Notes: generated from the sequence alone by a model not told the origin. Shown: positions 8,097 through 17,714, counted from the stretch's first letter. The stretch is DNA of 64,000 nt from Blastocatellia bacterium (GCA_016789265.1 JAEUQK010000027.1:62001-126000); one strand, 5' to 3'. Made by a program: numbers and translations.

Positions 8097-11072
8097 ATGA
8101 AATTCATAAGACACCCCTTTTATAGCGTCTTTATAGCCCTCGCGCTGAGCATTTCGGCATTCGCGCAAGCGAACGGAAGTCTCGCGGGACAGATCCAGGA
8201 TTCGCTCGGCGCGGTCGTTGTCGGTGCTTCGGTTACCGTAGTGAATGCCGCGGGCAAGGAAAAAGTAACTACCAGCAATCAGCGCGGTGAATTTTCAATG
8301 TCGGGACTGGCGCCCGGAAAATACACGGTAAAGGTCAAGGCACCGAAATTCGCTCTGTATGAGAATACCGAGGTAGAGATCATTGCGGGCGAAAAGGCCG
8401 AACTGACGGTTCCTTTGACGGTTGAAGCCGTCGAGGAGCAGGTCGATGTGTCGGATGCGGATACGGTCTCAAACGATCCCGCAAATAATGCAAGCGCCAC
8501 CGTTCTGAAGGACAAGGACCTCGAAGCGTTGCCGGACGATCCCGATGAACTAGAGGCCGCTCTTCAGGCTTTAGCCGGGGCGTCCGCGGGCCCGAATGGA
8601 GGCCAGATCTACATTGATGGATTTACGGGCGGCCAGCTTCCGCCCAAAGAATCAATTCGTGAGATCCGCATCAACCAGAATCCTTTTTCAGCCGAATTTG
8701 ACCGGCTCGGAATGGGCCGCATTGAGATCCTAACTCGTCCGGGATCGGACAAATTTCGCGGAAGCGTGAACTCGAATTTCAATGACGAGAGCCTCAATTC
8801 CCGAAACCCGTTCTCTACCAACCGAGCTCCCAGCCAGATGCGTGCATTCGGCGGTAACCTGTCCGGCCCTATCGTGAAAGGCAAAGCGTCATTCTTTGTT
8901 GATATAAACAATCGAGACGTCGACAATAACTCGGTCCTCAATGCCATCGTCCTGGATTCGTCGCTAAACCCAGTGAGTTTTCGCCAGGATCTCAGAATAC
9001 CGAGCCGTCGGTTATCGATCAGCCCGCGCTTTGACTATGCCATCAATGATAAGAACACGTTGGTAGCGAGGTATAGCTTTTCTCGATCAAAGCAGGACAA
9101 TAATGGCATCGGCGGCACATCGCTTCCGCAGCGAGCGTATGATTCGACAAACCAAGACCATGAATTAAGGCTTACTGAAACTGCGATCCTCAATCCAAAG
9201 ACGGTCAACGAGACCCGTTTTGAATATAGCTGGGAAAAGCGGAGCCAAACGGGCGACAATTCGATACCGACTATCAGTGTTGCCGAAGCCTTCACGGGCG
9301 GCGGTTCACAGATCGGTGAGAGTTACAACAAGGCCAGGGATTGGGAGATCTATAACGCCACAATGACAACGCTCGGCAAAAACGCCGAACACGCCTTGAA
9401 ATTCGGTGGACGTATAAGGTCGGTAACGATAAATGACCGTTCGGAAAACAATTTCAGCGGAAACTTCTCGTTCATCAATTTGAACAATTTCAGGGACACG
9501 ATACTCGGTGCGGCCTATCCCACACAGTTTCGGATCACGGTCGGAAACCCGCTTCAATCGATTTCGCGGACGGATTACAGCTTGTTCGTGACGGACGACT
9601 GGAGAGTTTCTCCGCAACTTATGTTGAGTGGCGGCCTACGTTACGAGAATCAGACAAACATCAGTGACAACCTGAATTTCGCTCCGCGTTTTGCTATCGC
9701 ATGGACGCCGGGAGCCGGTGGTGCAAAGGCGCCGAAGACGGTTTTCCGAGGCGGCTTCGGTTGGTTCTATGACCGCTTCAGCGAGAACCTGACACTTCAG
9801 GCTTTGAGGTTCAACGGCAATGAACAATTGAGCTTGATCGTAAATGCCAACGACGCCGATCCGGCTCGCCGTGCGGCTGCGATCGCATTGCTCCAGCAGG
9901 CAGTGTTCACATATAACAGTGTTTCAAATGTGCCGACGTCGGCCCAGATCCTTTCGGCTTTGCCGCAGTCAAACACGATACGAACGATCTCCGACCGGAT
10001 GCAGTCTCCGTATACATTCCAGACGGCTGTTAGTGTTGAGCGGCAGTTGCCGATGCGAACGACGCTTTCATTGTCGTATGTTTCATCGCGAACGAACCAC
10101 GTATTGCGTATCCGTAACATCAACGCTCCGGTTTGCCCGCTGCAGGTTAATTGTCTCAATGCTCCGAGGCCGGATCCGACACGTGGCGACGTGTACATGT
10201 ATGAATCGAGCGGCCGGTCCAATCAAAACCAGATAATGGTCAATTTCCGTTCGAACTACAGCCAGCGGCTCTCGTTCTTCGGTTTCTATCGGCTTGGGTT
10301 TGCAAAGAGTGATACGGATGGCTCAGGCAGTTTTCCGGCCTACACGTACGATCTCACGGATGAATACGGTAGATCGTCGTTCGACCAAAGGCACAGCTTT
10401 ACGGTCGGTGGGAGCATAACGTTGCCTTGGAGGGTCTCTCTCAATCCGTTTGTTTCCTGGAACGCGGGACGTCCGTTCAACATCACCCGCGGTGTGGACC
10501 TGAACGGTGACGGACTCTTCACGGAACGTCCGACTTTTGGGGAACTCGGAGCGCGTTGTGCAACCCTAGGCATCTCGGCATCCTATTGCGACGTTTCGGG
10601 TGAGAATGCCAACGAGATCATTCCGCGAAACTGGGGCCAGTCGCCGAACTTCTTTTCTGTCAACCTTCGCATCGGTAAAACCTTCAGTTTTGGAAAGTCA
10701 GCAAACACTCAGGTCGCGGCCGGAGGTAATCAAGGCGGACAAGGCGGCGGTCGCCAGGGCGGCGGCGGTGGTCCCGGGGGCGGCGGCGGTGGAGGACGCC
10801 AGATGGTAATGATGGGTGGCGGCGGCGGCCCGATGGGCGGTTTCTTTGGCGGAAGCGATAGCCGTAAACCCTATAACCTGAATCTAAGTCTCAACTTCAA
10901 CAACTTGTTGAATAACGTGAACTACGGTTCGCCTGTTGGAAACCTTGCTTCTTCGCGATTCGGCCAGTCGCTTTCCACTATCGGCGGCTTTGGCGGATTC
11001 ATGGGCGGCGGCGGTGGCGGCGGCGGTTCGGCTAACCGCAGGGTCGAGCTTTCAGCACGATTTAGCTGGTAG
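8097..11072 (+). CDS. TonB-dependent receptor, Oar-like, with carboxypeptidase-regulatory N-domain
   Basis: 991 residues with a signal peptide (ISAFA-QA). Residues about 25-115 are a CarboxypepD_reg-like beta-sandwich (GQIQDSLGAVVVGASVTVVN, then GEFSMSGLAPGKYTVKV). A plug-like region follows (QIYIDGFTGG, then IREIRINQNPFSAEFDRLG and GRIEILTRPG), then a long 22-strand-type beta barrel ending in FSW with a terminal aromatic. Oar-type receptors are abundant in Acidobacteria and are thought to import or display large substrates. Two long poly-Gly tracts (about residues 880-920 and 965-980) are inserted in the last barrel strands, which is unusual. Confidence 0.9.
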   Translation: MKFIRHPFYSVFIALALSISAFAQANGSLAGQIQDSLGAVVVGASVTVVNAAGKEKVTTSNQRGEFSMSGLAPGKYTVKVKAPKFALYENTEVEIIAGEKAELTVPLTVEAVEEQVDVSDADTVSNDPANNASATVLKDKDLEALPDDPDELEAALQALAGASAGPNGGQIYIDGFTGGQLPPKESIREIRINQNPFSAEFDRLGMGRIEILTRPGSDKFRGSVNSNFNDESLNSRNPFSTNRAPSQMRAFGGNLSGPIVKGKASFFVDINNRDVDNNSVLNAIVLDSSLNPVSFRQDLRIPSRRLSISPRFDYAINDKNTLVARYSFSRSKQDNNGIGGTSLPQRAYDSTNQDHELRLTETAILNPKTVNETRFEYSWEKRSQTGDNSIPTISVAEAFTGGGSQIGESYNKARDWEIYNATMTTLGKNAEHALKFGGRIRSVTINDRSENNFSGNFSFINLNNFRDTILGAAYPTQFRITVGNPLQSISRTDYSLFVTDDWRVSPQLMLSGGLRYENQTNISDNLNFAPRFAIAWTPGAGGAKAPKTVFRGGFGWFYDRFSENLTLQALRFNGNEQLSLIVNANDADPARRAAAIALLQQAVFTYNSVSNVPTSAQILSALPQSNTIRTISDRMQSPYTFQTAVSVERQLPMRTTLSLSYVSSRTNHVLRIRNINAPVCPLQVNCLNAPRPDPTRGDVYMYESSGRSNQNQIMVNFRSNYSQRLSFFGFYRLGFAKSDTDGSGSFPAYTYDLTDEYGRSSFDQRHSFTVGGSITLPWRVSLNPFVSWNAGRPFNITRGVDLNGDGLFTERPTFGELGARCATLGISASYCDVSGENANEIIPRNWGQSPNFFSVNLRIGKTFSFGKSANTQVAAGGNQGGQGGGRQGGGGGPGGGGGGGRQMVMMGGGGGPMGGFFGGSDSRKPYNLNLSLNFNNLLNNVNYGSPVGNLASSRFGQSLSTIGGFGGFMGGGGGGGGSANRRVELSARFSW

Positions 11073-11093
11073 TACGATTCACACCAAAAGAAG

Positions 11094-11127
11094 AAGGCTG
11101 CGAAGGTTAAAGTCGCGGCCTTTTTTT
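11094..11127 (+). terminator. Rho-independent terminator after the TonB receptor
   Basis: AAGGCTGCGA (11094-11103) pairs with TCGCGGCCTT (11113-11122) with one wobble, 9-nt loop, then T7. Confidence 0.85.
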
Positions 11128-11144
11128 GTTAGACTCCCGTTATT

Positions 11145-11888
11145 ATGAATTACCTTGTCGTAATACTACTCTTTCTTGTTCTTCTCACTTCATCTTCACT
11201 TGCTCAGCCGGCGAACGGAGTTTCCAAGGAAGGAAAGTCGTCGTCAGCGGCAACGAATTCGGATGTCGATTTGTTGGCTAAAGCGGTATTTGCCGCACAC
11301 GGCGGCGACAAGCTGAAAAAGATGAAGACGCTTGTCATCCGCGGAGCGGTCGATGTAACATCTTCTGCCTTTCCTCAAGCTATTGCCGGCGGTTTCGCGA
11401 CGGTGATATCTGGCTCAAGATACATTCTTGATATTCAAACACCTTTTCAATCTTTGAAGCAGGTCTTTGACGGCGAAACCACAACTTCGTCACTACCGGG
11501 AATCACACTGCCTCCGGTCACGTCGCTGGGGTTTCCTATGCTTCCGAGGTTGGGCGACTCGGGTTATGTCGTTTCCGCCCTGCCGGAAGCTAAACGAAAA
11601 CAGAAAGGATTTCGAATGACCGGTCCTGACGGGTTCTTTACCGATTTCCTGATAGACGAAAAGACGAACCTGATAAGGGCATATGAATCTTCGTATGAAT
11701 TTAACGGGCGGAGTTTTTCAACTTCGGTCGAAGTGGACAAGAACCGGATCGTTGACGGCATTACGATACCCGAGAAATATTCGCAAAGATTCGATCTTGG
11801 CGGAATATCTGCTTACTCGAGTTTCAAGGCGAAAGAGATACTGGTGAATTCCGAAATAGACAGTGCGGTCTTCTCGACCCTTAAGTGA
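11145..11888 (+). CDS. Secreted protein of unknown function, outer-membrane lipoprotein-sorting-like
   Basis: 247 residues with a Sec signal peptide (SSSLA-QP). After it comes LLAKAVFAAHGGDKLKKMKTLVIRG, a pattern seen in secreted LolA/LppX-like proteins of Acidobacteria, followed by a predicted beta-rich body with a DGETTTSSLPG turn. No catalytic motif was seen. It lies alone between a terminator and a convergent sugar-epimerase gene. The LolA-like suggestion is weak. Confidence 0.7.
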   Translation: MNYLVVILLFLVLLTSSSLAQPANGVSKEGKSSSAATNSDVDLLAKAVFAAHGGDKLKKMKTLVIRGAVDVTSSAFPQAIAGGFATVISGSRYILDIQTPFQSLKQVFDGETTTSSLPGITLPPVTSLGFPMLPRLGDSGYVVSALPEAKRKQKGFRMTGPDGFFTDFLIDEKTNLIRAYESSYEFNGRSFSTSVEVDKNRIVDGITIPEKYSQRFDLGGISAYSSFKAKEILVNSEIDSAVFSTLK

Positions 11889-11912
11889 CCACTTGAAAAT
11901 AACGGGGAATGA

Positions 11913-12872
11913 TCAAGGTTTTGAGAATCGGCTCGACTTCCACCATTCGATGGTCTCGCGGATACCTTCTTCGAGACCGACGAGTTTTTCATAACCAAGC
12001 CATTCTTTCGCTCGAGAGTTGTCGGCTTGGGAGTGTTTGACGTCACCCTTTCGCTCCGGCTGGAAATCGGCCGCGACATCGGTCCTGCCGGTCACGCGTT
12101 TCATTACATCTACAAGTTCGAGAAGCGATACTCGTTCCCCGTTAGCCACGTTCATAACTTCACCGATACCCTGAGTTGCCTCCATCGCCTTGATGTTAGC
12201 GTCAACTACATTTGCAATGTAGGTGAAATCACGTGACTGCTCTCCGTCACCGTAGATAACAGGCGATGCACCTTTCATGAACGCATCTATGAATCTTGAT
12301 ATAACGCCTGAATATTGTGAAGATGGATTTTGCCGTGGGCCGAAAACATTGAAGTAACGCAGGGAGATCGTCTCAAGGCCATAGACCTTTGAAAAAACCT
12401 GACAATAGTATTCCCCGACGAGTTTTGCCGCGGCATACGGCGACAGAGGTTCAGGCTTCATGGTCTCTAACTTCGGCAGAGTAGGCTGGTCGCCATAGGC
12501 CGAGCTCGAGGCCGCATAAATGAACCGCCTTACACCAGTTTCTTTTGCCGCGACTAGCAGATTAAAGGTGCCGTTGACACACGCTTCATGAGTTTCGACA
12601 GGGTTCGCTACAGAGCGGGGAACGCTCGGCAAGGCCGCTTCATGGAAGACCACGTCAACACCACTGACCGCCTTCGCCGCGTATTCCCGATCGGCAATGT
12701 CAGCCTCGATAAATTCGAAACTGCCGCGGATCTCCTCAAGGTTCTCACGAAAGCCTGTAACAAAATTATCGACTATCGACACTTTTGCTCCCCGATCGAT
12801 CAATGCCTCAGCGAGATTTGAACCAATGAAACCGGCTCCGCCGGTGACGAGTACTTTTGGTGTTAGCGCCAT
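11913..12872 (-). CDS. NAD-dependent UDP-sugar 4-epimerase (WbpP/GalE-like SDR)
   Basis: 319 residues from ATG 12872; a TTG at 12884 would add four. Rossmann motif GGAGFIG at residues 11-17, catalytic triad SSS (122-124), Y146 and K150 of the extended short-chain dehydrogenases, and RYFNVFGPRQ and GDGEQSRDF substrate-side motifs. The pattern around PSSQYSGVISRF resembles UDP-GlcNAc/GalNAc 4-epimerases. It makes nucleotide sugars for surface polysaccharide. It lies beside UDP-glucose dehydrogenase, but a terminator at 12907-12929 lies between them on the same strand. Confidence 0.9.
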   Translation of the reverse strand: MALTPKVLVTGGAGFIGSNLAEALIDRGAKVSIVDNFVTGFRENLEEIRGSFEFIEADIADREYAAKAVSGVDVVFHEAALPSVPRSVANPVETHEACVNGTFNLLVAAKETGVRRFIYAASSSAYGDQPTLPKLETMKPEPLSPYAAAKLVGEYYCQVFSKVYGLETISLRYFNVFGPRQNPSSQYSGVISRFIDAFMKGASPVIYGDGEQSRDFTYIANVVDANIKAMEATQGIGEVMNVANGERVSLLELVDVMKRVTGRTDVAADFQPERKGDVKHSQADNSRAKEWLGYEKLVGLEEGIRETIEWWKSSRFSKP

Positions 12873-12906
12873 AAAGAAAGACAATAGAACGCAAACGGGA
12901 GAATAA

Positions 12907-12929
12907 AATAGGGCCGGCTAGGCCCTATT
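12907..12929 (-). terminator. Rho-independent terminator after UDP-glucose dehydrogenase
   Basis: AATAGGGCC (12907-12915) and GGCCCTATT (12921-12929) form a perfect 9-bp stem with a 5-nt loop. On the minus strand it is followed by TTATTC. Confidence 0.7.
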
Positions 12930-12943
12930 CTAACAGACCATCA

Positions 12944-14242
12944 TCAACGGCCGACGCCCACATATTCGAATCCAAGTTCACGCATGTCTGCAGGCTCATA
13001 GACGTTTCTAAGGTCGGCGATCTTTGGCGATTTGAGAAGCGATCTGACCTTTTCCATATCAAGTGCGCGGAACTGGTTCCATTCCGTGACGATGACCATT
13101 ACGTCTGCGTCCCTGATAGCATCATACTCATCCACCGCATATTCGACGCCGCTGATGTAATGCTTCGATTCGTCCATCGCCACCGGGTCATAGGCACGAA
13201 CGGTTGACCCGCCCTCGATCAGCTTGTGAATGATGTCGATCGCCGGAGATTCGCGCATGTCATCGGTCTCCGGTTTGAACGACAGTCCGAGCATGCCGAT
13301 CTTCTTGCCCTCAAGCCCGCCGACAAGTTTCTCGATCTTTGGGATCATAGCTTGACGCTGAAGTTCATTCGCTTCGATAACGGCATCCACGATGCGTGTT
13401 TCAACCCCATACTGGTCCGCAACCGTCGTCAGTGCCCGCGTGTCCTTAGGAAAACACGAACCGCCGTAGCCAGGGCCGGGATGAAGGAACTTTCGACCGA
13501 TACGATTATCCATTCCCATACCGCGGGCGACGTCGTGGACGTCGCATCCAATTGCATCGCAAAGGTTTGCAACCTCATTTATAAAAGTGATCTTTGTTGC
13601 AAGGAATGCATTTGCGGCGTATTTTGTGAGTTCGGCGGCTTCGAGCGAGGTGATCACGATCGGAGTTTCGATCAGGTAGAGCGGTCTGTAAAGCTCTTTC
13701 ATTACTTCGATCGCCCGCTCTTCATTGCTTCCGATAACGACGCGGTCCGGATGCATGAAGTCTTCGATCGCGGCCCCCTCACGGAGAAACTCGGGATTTG
13801 AAGCCACGCCGAACTCCATTCCGGAGGGGATCCGTTCGGTCACAAACTTACGAAGCAAATTTCCGGTACCGACAGGAACGGTCGATTTGGTGACAAGGAC
13901 CTTATATCCGTTCATCGCGGACGCAACATCTTCCGCGGCCTGCATGTAATAACTCATATCCGGCGAACCGTCATCTTTCGGCGGCGTGCCCACGGCAAAG
14001 AAGACCACCTGTGATTTTTCCACAGCAGACTTCAAATCAGTTGTGAATTCGAGCCGGCCCGCCTTTACGTTCTTTTCAACGATCTGATCGAGCCCGGGCT
14101 CGTAGATGGGGATGATGTTGTTATTTAGCTTCTCTATCTTGGTTTGATCCACGTCGACGCATGTGACATGAATGCCGAACTCGGCAAAACACGCACCTGA
14201 CACCAATCCAACGTAGCCTGTGCCTATTACTGCGATCTGCAT
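12944..14242 (-). CDS. ugd: UDP-glucose 6-dehydrogenase
   Basis: 432 residues, the usual length. N-terminal NAD site IGTGYVGL (about residues 6-13), TPPKDDGSPDMSYY, the STVPVGTG loop (120-127), NPEFLREG (149-156), and the catalytic thiohemiacetal Cys263 in GGSCFPKD. It oxidises UDP-glucose to UDP-glucuronate in the cytoplasm, feeding exopolysaccharide or lipopolysaccharide synthesis. It is upstream of the UDP-sugar epimerase on the same strand. Confidence 0.96.
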   Translation of the reverse strand: MQIAVIGTGYVGLVSGACFAEFGIHVTCVDVDQTKIEKLNNNIIPIYEPGLDQIVEKNVKAGRLEFTTDLKSAVEKSQVVFFAVGTPPKDDGSPDMSYYMQAAEDVASAMNGYKVLVTKSTVPVGTGNLLRKFVTERIPSGMEFGVASNPEFLREGAAIEDFMHPDRVVIGSNEERAIEVMKELYRPLYLIETPIVITSLEAAELTKYAANAFLATKITFINEVANLCDAIGCDVHDVARGMGMDNRIGRKFLHPGPGYGGSCFPKDTRALTTVADQYGVETRIVDAVIEANELQRQAMIPKIEKLVGGLEGKKIGMLGLSFKPETDDMRESPAIDIIHKLIEGGSTVRAYDPVAMDESKHYISGVEYAVDEYDAIRDADVMVIVTEWNQFRALDMEKVRSLLKSPKIADLRNVYEPADMRELGFEYVGVGR

Positions 14243-14298
14243 ACTTTAAGTGTTTCTAGTCTTCCTTCTAAAAAATAACTGCTCTATAAAAAAACGAA

Positions 14299-14329
14299 TG
14301 CGGGTCACATTGAATCAATATGACCCGCA
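14299..14329 (-). terminator. Terminator of the FecR-like gene
   Basis: TGCGGGTCA (14299-14307) pairs perfectly with TGACCCGCA (14321-14329); the interior (ATTGA/TCAAT) extends the hairpin after one mismatch. On the minus strand it is followed by TTCGTTTTTTT. Confidence 0.85.
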
Positions 14330-14366
14330 CAATTTTACAAAATCGGATTGCGTTAGACCAAAAGGC

Positions 14367-15074
14367 CTATCTGGTCGGACTTACAACGATCGTGTCGCAG
14401 CGATCGCCTTGGCACGGTTCGTCGTCTCTCGGAATGAGCGTCGTAACGATGATGCCGCCCGCTATGAGGAACAGCCACCATGGCACACCAAAGCGAACCG
14501 GAGGTGCCGAGTCAGGACGCAGACACGGCTTGCAGCCTGTCTGAGCAAGATTGCCGGCCGTAGCGGACGTGCCGGCTGCAACCTGACGGTCGTTACTTCC
14601 TTCTCTCATGGTCACCATTCCCGTCGTTGCGTCAACGTGAGTGTGCGAACATTCAGCTTCAACGACAAAGGTGTTGGCTTGAGACGAATCCGCAATAACC
14701 GTCGCATCCTTTGATGCCACAGTCGCGGCTACACCGGCGCCGTTTGCGACGCGGACCTTTCCGGAAGAGAGGCTGGCGACAATGCTCGCTTCGGAGAAGT
14801 TAAGAACAACGTTGGTATCGGAAAGGATCTCAATGCGGCCAGTCTTACCAAGACTGACAATAGCACTTGAGCCTGCAGCGGTAACGATCGTGCTGCCCGA
14901 AACGATGGTCGAATTTGAAACGGCCGGCTGTCCATTGACCGTGACCGAGCCTGTGACACTGATCTCACCGGAAAAAGTGTTGGGCAAAGCAAGTGCCCAC
15001 GACGAATAAACACAAAGGACAGCTATGGCAGAAAGTGATGATACAAACTTTCGAAGAATATTTTTGCCGAGCAT
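14367..15074 (-). CDS. FecR-domain-like membrane-anchored protein
   Basis: 235 residues from ATG 15074 (MLGKNILRKF), fixed by an excellent AAGGAGGAG about 10 nt upstream. Signal peptide (about residues 1-30), then a FecR-like beta segment (SGSTIVTAAGSSAIVSLGKTG, then SGKVRV), where an extracytoplasmic surface signal is described as regulated. A central region has paired Cys (ECSHTHVD, CKPCLRP). A membrane segment (WWLFLIAGGIIVTTLI) lies near the C-terminus, with another Cys pair after it (CQGDRC). No sigma or TonB partner is adjacent, so it is not a classical FecR. Confidence 0.72.
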   Translation of the reverse strand: MLGKNILRKFVSSLSAIAVLCVYSSWALALPNTFSGEISVTGSVTVNGQPAVSNSTIVSGSTIVTAAGSSAIVSLGKTGRIEILSDTNVVLNFSEASIVASLSSGKVRVANGAGVAATVASKDATVIADSSQANTFVVEAECSHTHVDATTGMVTMREGSNDRQVAAGTSATAGNLAQTGCKPCLRPDSAPPVRFGVPWWLFLIAGGIIVTTLIPRDDEPCQGDRCDTIVVSPTR

Positions 15075-15649
15075 CAGATTTAATCTCCTCCTTTTGACAA
15101 TCCTCAATTGTAAAGTCCGCTATCCAGCCAAACAGGCAGATCGACGGATCATAAGAGCAATGAAAATGTGACCTAATCGGGGAGCATTCAAGACGACTAC
15201 CCGCTCAATCACATGTCCAAATTTTCAATTACCGGTCCCGAACAGAAAGCAATTCAGAACCTCAAGATAGCACAAATAAACGGAAAATCACGTAAATAGA
15301 GTTGGATACAAAAAACTACCCACTAAAACTCTTACACAAAAACCGTTCTGCTGTCAATAAAATCGGCACCTAAAATGTTCTGTTTCAAGATTTTATTGCA
15401 TGATCGGCGTTTAGAAGCGACCCAGCTTTTTGTGTGACTCACTTATAGCACAGGTCGCTCCAAAATGAAAGCATCCGGGACTGATCGCGGGCAATTGGCG
15501 GACAGTCACCACACCCGTATCCCGAACACGCTAGATGGGATCGGGCGAATTGGTGTGAGACGATCGCCAATTCCCGTGCTCACTTTGCCCGGCGAATGGT
15601 TTTCTGATTTAATTTGTTAGACCAATCGAATCAACGGGAGACAAATTCA
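15075..15649. promoter_or_regulatory. Intergenic region upstream of the FecR-like gene and the sugar-binding lipoprotein
   Basis: 575 bp with no credible gene. It must hold the divergent promoters of both neighbours. Three copies of a CAATTGG/CCAATT core occur near 15491-15498 (GCAATTGG), 15546-15553 (CGAATTGG) and 15565-15572 (CGCCAATT); the last two form an inverted repeat. Such spaced half-sites could be an operator for a sugar-responsive repressor, but no regulator gene is adjacent. Confidence 0.35.
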
Positions 15650-16723
15650 ATGAAAATAAAGGCATTACTCCTCGTCTTTGCGGCAGCGCTGTGCATAAAC
15701 TGCACCGGGCCTCAACAGAATTCAAACTCATCATCCGCAAACAATGGCGACCCGAACCGAAAGCTTAAGATCGGATTTGCAATGGACACGCTTAAGGAAG
15801 AGCGTTGGGTCAGGGACAAAGAGGCATTTGAGGCGGCATGCAAGAAACTCGGCGTAGAACCGGTTGTGACCGTTGCCGACAACAAGGCCGATAAACAAGC
15901 TAATGATGTCGATAATCTTCTTACACAAGGCGTTGATGCTCTTATCATTGCTCCCCATGATGCGACCCAGGCAGCATCGATGGTAGAAAAAGCAAAAGCC
16001 AAAGGGGTTCCTGTCATAAGTTACGACCGATTGATCAACTCTGACAAGATCGACCTATATATCTCACATCAGGTTCCGGTAATAGGCCGAAAGATCGCGG
16101 AGTACGCCCTTGAGAAGGTCCCGGAGGGAAACTACGTGATGGTTTACGGGGCCGGCACGGATAACAATGCGGTCATAATGAAGAAGGAACAGCTCGACGT
16201 ACTGAAACCTGCGATAGATTCCGGAAAGATAAAGATCGTCGCAGATAATTTCACCCCGGACTGGAAGCCCGAGGAGGCGCTCAAGATGGCTGAGAATGCC
16301 TTGACCCAAAACAAGGACGATATCCAGGCGTTCGTCGTGTCCAACGACGGAATGGCCGGCGGCGTTGTTTCTGCATTGGAAAAGAAAGGCCTCGCAGGCA
16401 AGATATTGGTCACAGGTCAGGACGCCGCGCTGGACGGACTGCAGCGGATCGCGCAAGGTACGCAGACAATGACGGTTTACAAGCCCATTGTGCCGCTCGC
16501 GACTCAGGCGGTCGAGGCCGCTATTAAGCTCGCCCGAAAGGAGCCGATGAACACTGTCATGTTTCGAAATGATGTCATCGGAAAGGACGTGCCTGCCATT
16601 CTCCTAGAGGTGACGGTCGTGGACAAAGACAATCTGATGACTACAGTGATCAAGGACGGTTACGCAAAATACGAAGACGTTTACAAGAACGTCCCGGAAG
16701 GCCAAAGGCCGGCAAAACAATAA
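15650..16723 (+). CDS. xylF: Periplasmic D-xylose-type ABC sugar-binding lipoprotein
   Basis: 357 residues from ATG 15650 with GGGAG 10 nt upstream. Signal peptide ends at a lipobox-like LCINC with a possible lipid Cys18, though N17 is atypical at -1. The mature part is a type I periplasmic binding protein: IGFAMDTLKEERW, GVDALIIAPHDATQA, PVISYDRLI, VVSNDGMAGG and the ligand-side VTGQDAALDGLQRI are the hallmarks of the XylF/RbsB class. It would deliver a pentose or similar sugar to a membrane permease. No XylG ATPase or XylH permease follows; the next gene is a ROK kinase 13 nt later. Confidence 0.88.
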   Translation: MKIKALLLVFAAALCINCTGPQQNSNSSSANNGDPNRKLKIGFAMDTLKEERWVRDKEAFEAACKKLGVEPVVTVADNKADKQANDVDNLLTQGVDALIIAPHDATQAASMVEKAKAKGVPVISYDRLINSDKIDLYISHQVPVIGRKIAEYALEKVPEGNYVMVYGAGTDNNAVIMKKEQLDVLKPAIDSGKIKIVADNFTPDWKPEEALKMAENALTQNKDDIQAFVVSNDGMAGGVVSALEKKGLAGKILVTGQDAALDGLQRIAQGTQTMTVYKPIVPLATQAVEAAIKLARKEPMNTVMFRNDVIGKDVPAILLEVTVVDKDNLMTTVIKDGYAKYEDVYKNVPEGQRPAKQ

Positions 16724-16736
16724 GGACCCCCGATCG

Positions 16737-17687
16737 ATGGAAAAACTGATCCTTGCTGCCGACCTCGGCGGTACAAATCTTCGAATGGCCGCAGTAAGCC
16801 GCAGCGGCGACCTCGCGATTCGCCGAAAGGTTTGTACTCCAACGTCCAAGACCAGAGAGGATATTCTCGCTGCCATCGAAGAAACGGCCCGATCGATCCG
16901 ATCTGAGTTGGGTGATCTGGGCGAATTGGCGGCTTTTGGGGCGGCTGTGCCTGCGATCGTCAATTCCAAACAGGGAATCGTGCTCAGGTCTCCGAATTTG
17001 CCCGAACTTAACGGACTCGAGTTTTCGAGCTATTTTTCTGATCGGCTTAAAATGCCTGTCGTTCTTGAAAACGATGCGAATTCGGCCGCGGTGGGCGAGT
17101 TTTGGAAAGGGGCGTCCCGCGGTGTTCAGAGTTCGGTTTGCGTTACTCTCGGAACCGGGGTCGGAGGCGGGATCATTATTGACGGAAAACTCCTGCGTGG
17201 GATCGATGGGACCGCAGGTGAGATCGGCCACATCGCCGTCGAGCCGGAAGGGCATCCCTGCGGATGCGGAAGCAAAGGCTGCGTCGAGCAGTATTCATCG
17301 GCAATCGCGATCAAACGCATAACAGCTGAACTTTTGCCGCGATTTCCTGCCTCGGTCTTGTCCGGAATCTCGGACATTACTCCGTTTAAGGTTTATGAGG
17401 CCGGAAAAAGCGGTGACGAGCTTGCCATTGAGATCTTCCGAATATTTGGAACCTACCTCGGGATCGCGCTCGGAGGCCTGGTAAATGTGCTTAATCCGGA
17501 AACGATCGTAATTGGCGGCGGCGTGGCTGCCGGGTGGGACCTTTTCGTAGATCACGTGCGTGATGAAATTTTTCGAAGGGCATTTAAGCATCCGGCGGAA
17601 CGTGTTAGACTTGTGCGGTCGGAACTCGGGGACGACGCCGGTATTATTGGTGCTGCATTTCTCGGTTCCGAGAGGGTTTATGTTTAA
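16737..17687 (+). CDS. ROK-family sugar kinase (glucokinase-like)
   Basis: 316 residues. Phosphate-binding DLGGTN at 9-14, VLENDANSAAVGE, GTGVGGGIIIDG, then the ROK zinc motif GEIGHIAVEPEGHPCGCGSKGCVEQY with His plus three Cys, and IVIGGGV near the C-terminus. It has no N-terminal helix-turn-helix, so it is an enzyme rather than a NagC-type repressor. It would phosphorylate a hexose with ATP in the cytoplasm. Its start lies 13 nt after the sugar-binding protein, implying co-transcription and a common substrate. Confidence 0.92.
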   Translation: MEKLILAADLGGTNLRMAAVSRSGDLAIRRKVCTPTSKTREDILAAIEETARSIRSELGDLGELAAFGAAVPAIVNSKQGIVLRSPNLPELNGLEFSSYFSDRLKMPVVLENDANSAAVGEFWKGASRGVQSSVCVTLGTGVGGGIIIDGKLLRGIDGTAGEIGHIAVEPEGHPCGCGSKGCVEQYSSAIAIKRITAELLPRFPASVLSGISDITPFKVYEAGKSGDELAIEIFRIFGTYLGIALGGLVNVLNPETIVIGGGVAAGWDLFVDHVRDEIFRRAFKHPAERVRLVRSELGDDAGIIGAAFLGSERVYV

Positions 17688-17714
17688 GATCCTTTTTGTT
17701 GAGATTCCCGAAAT

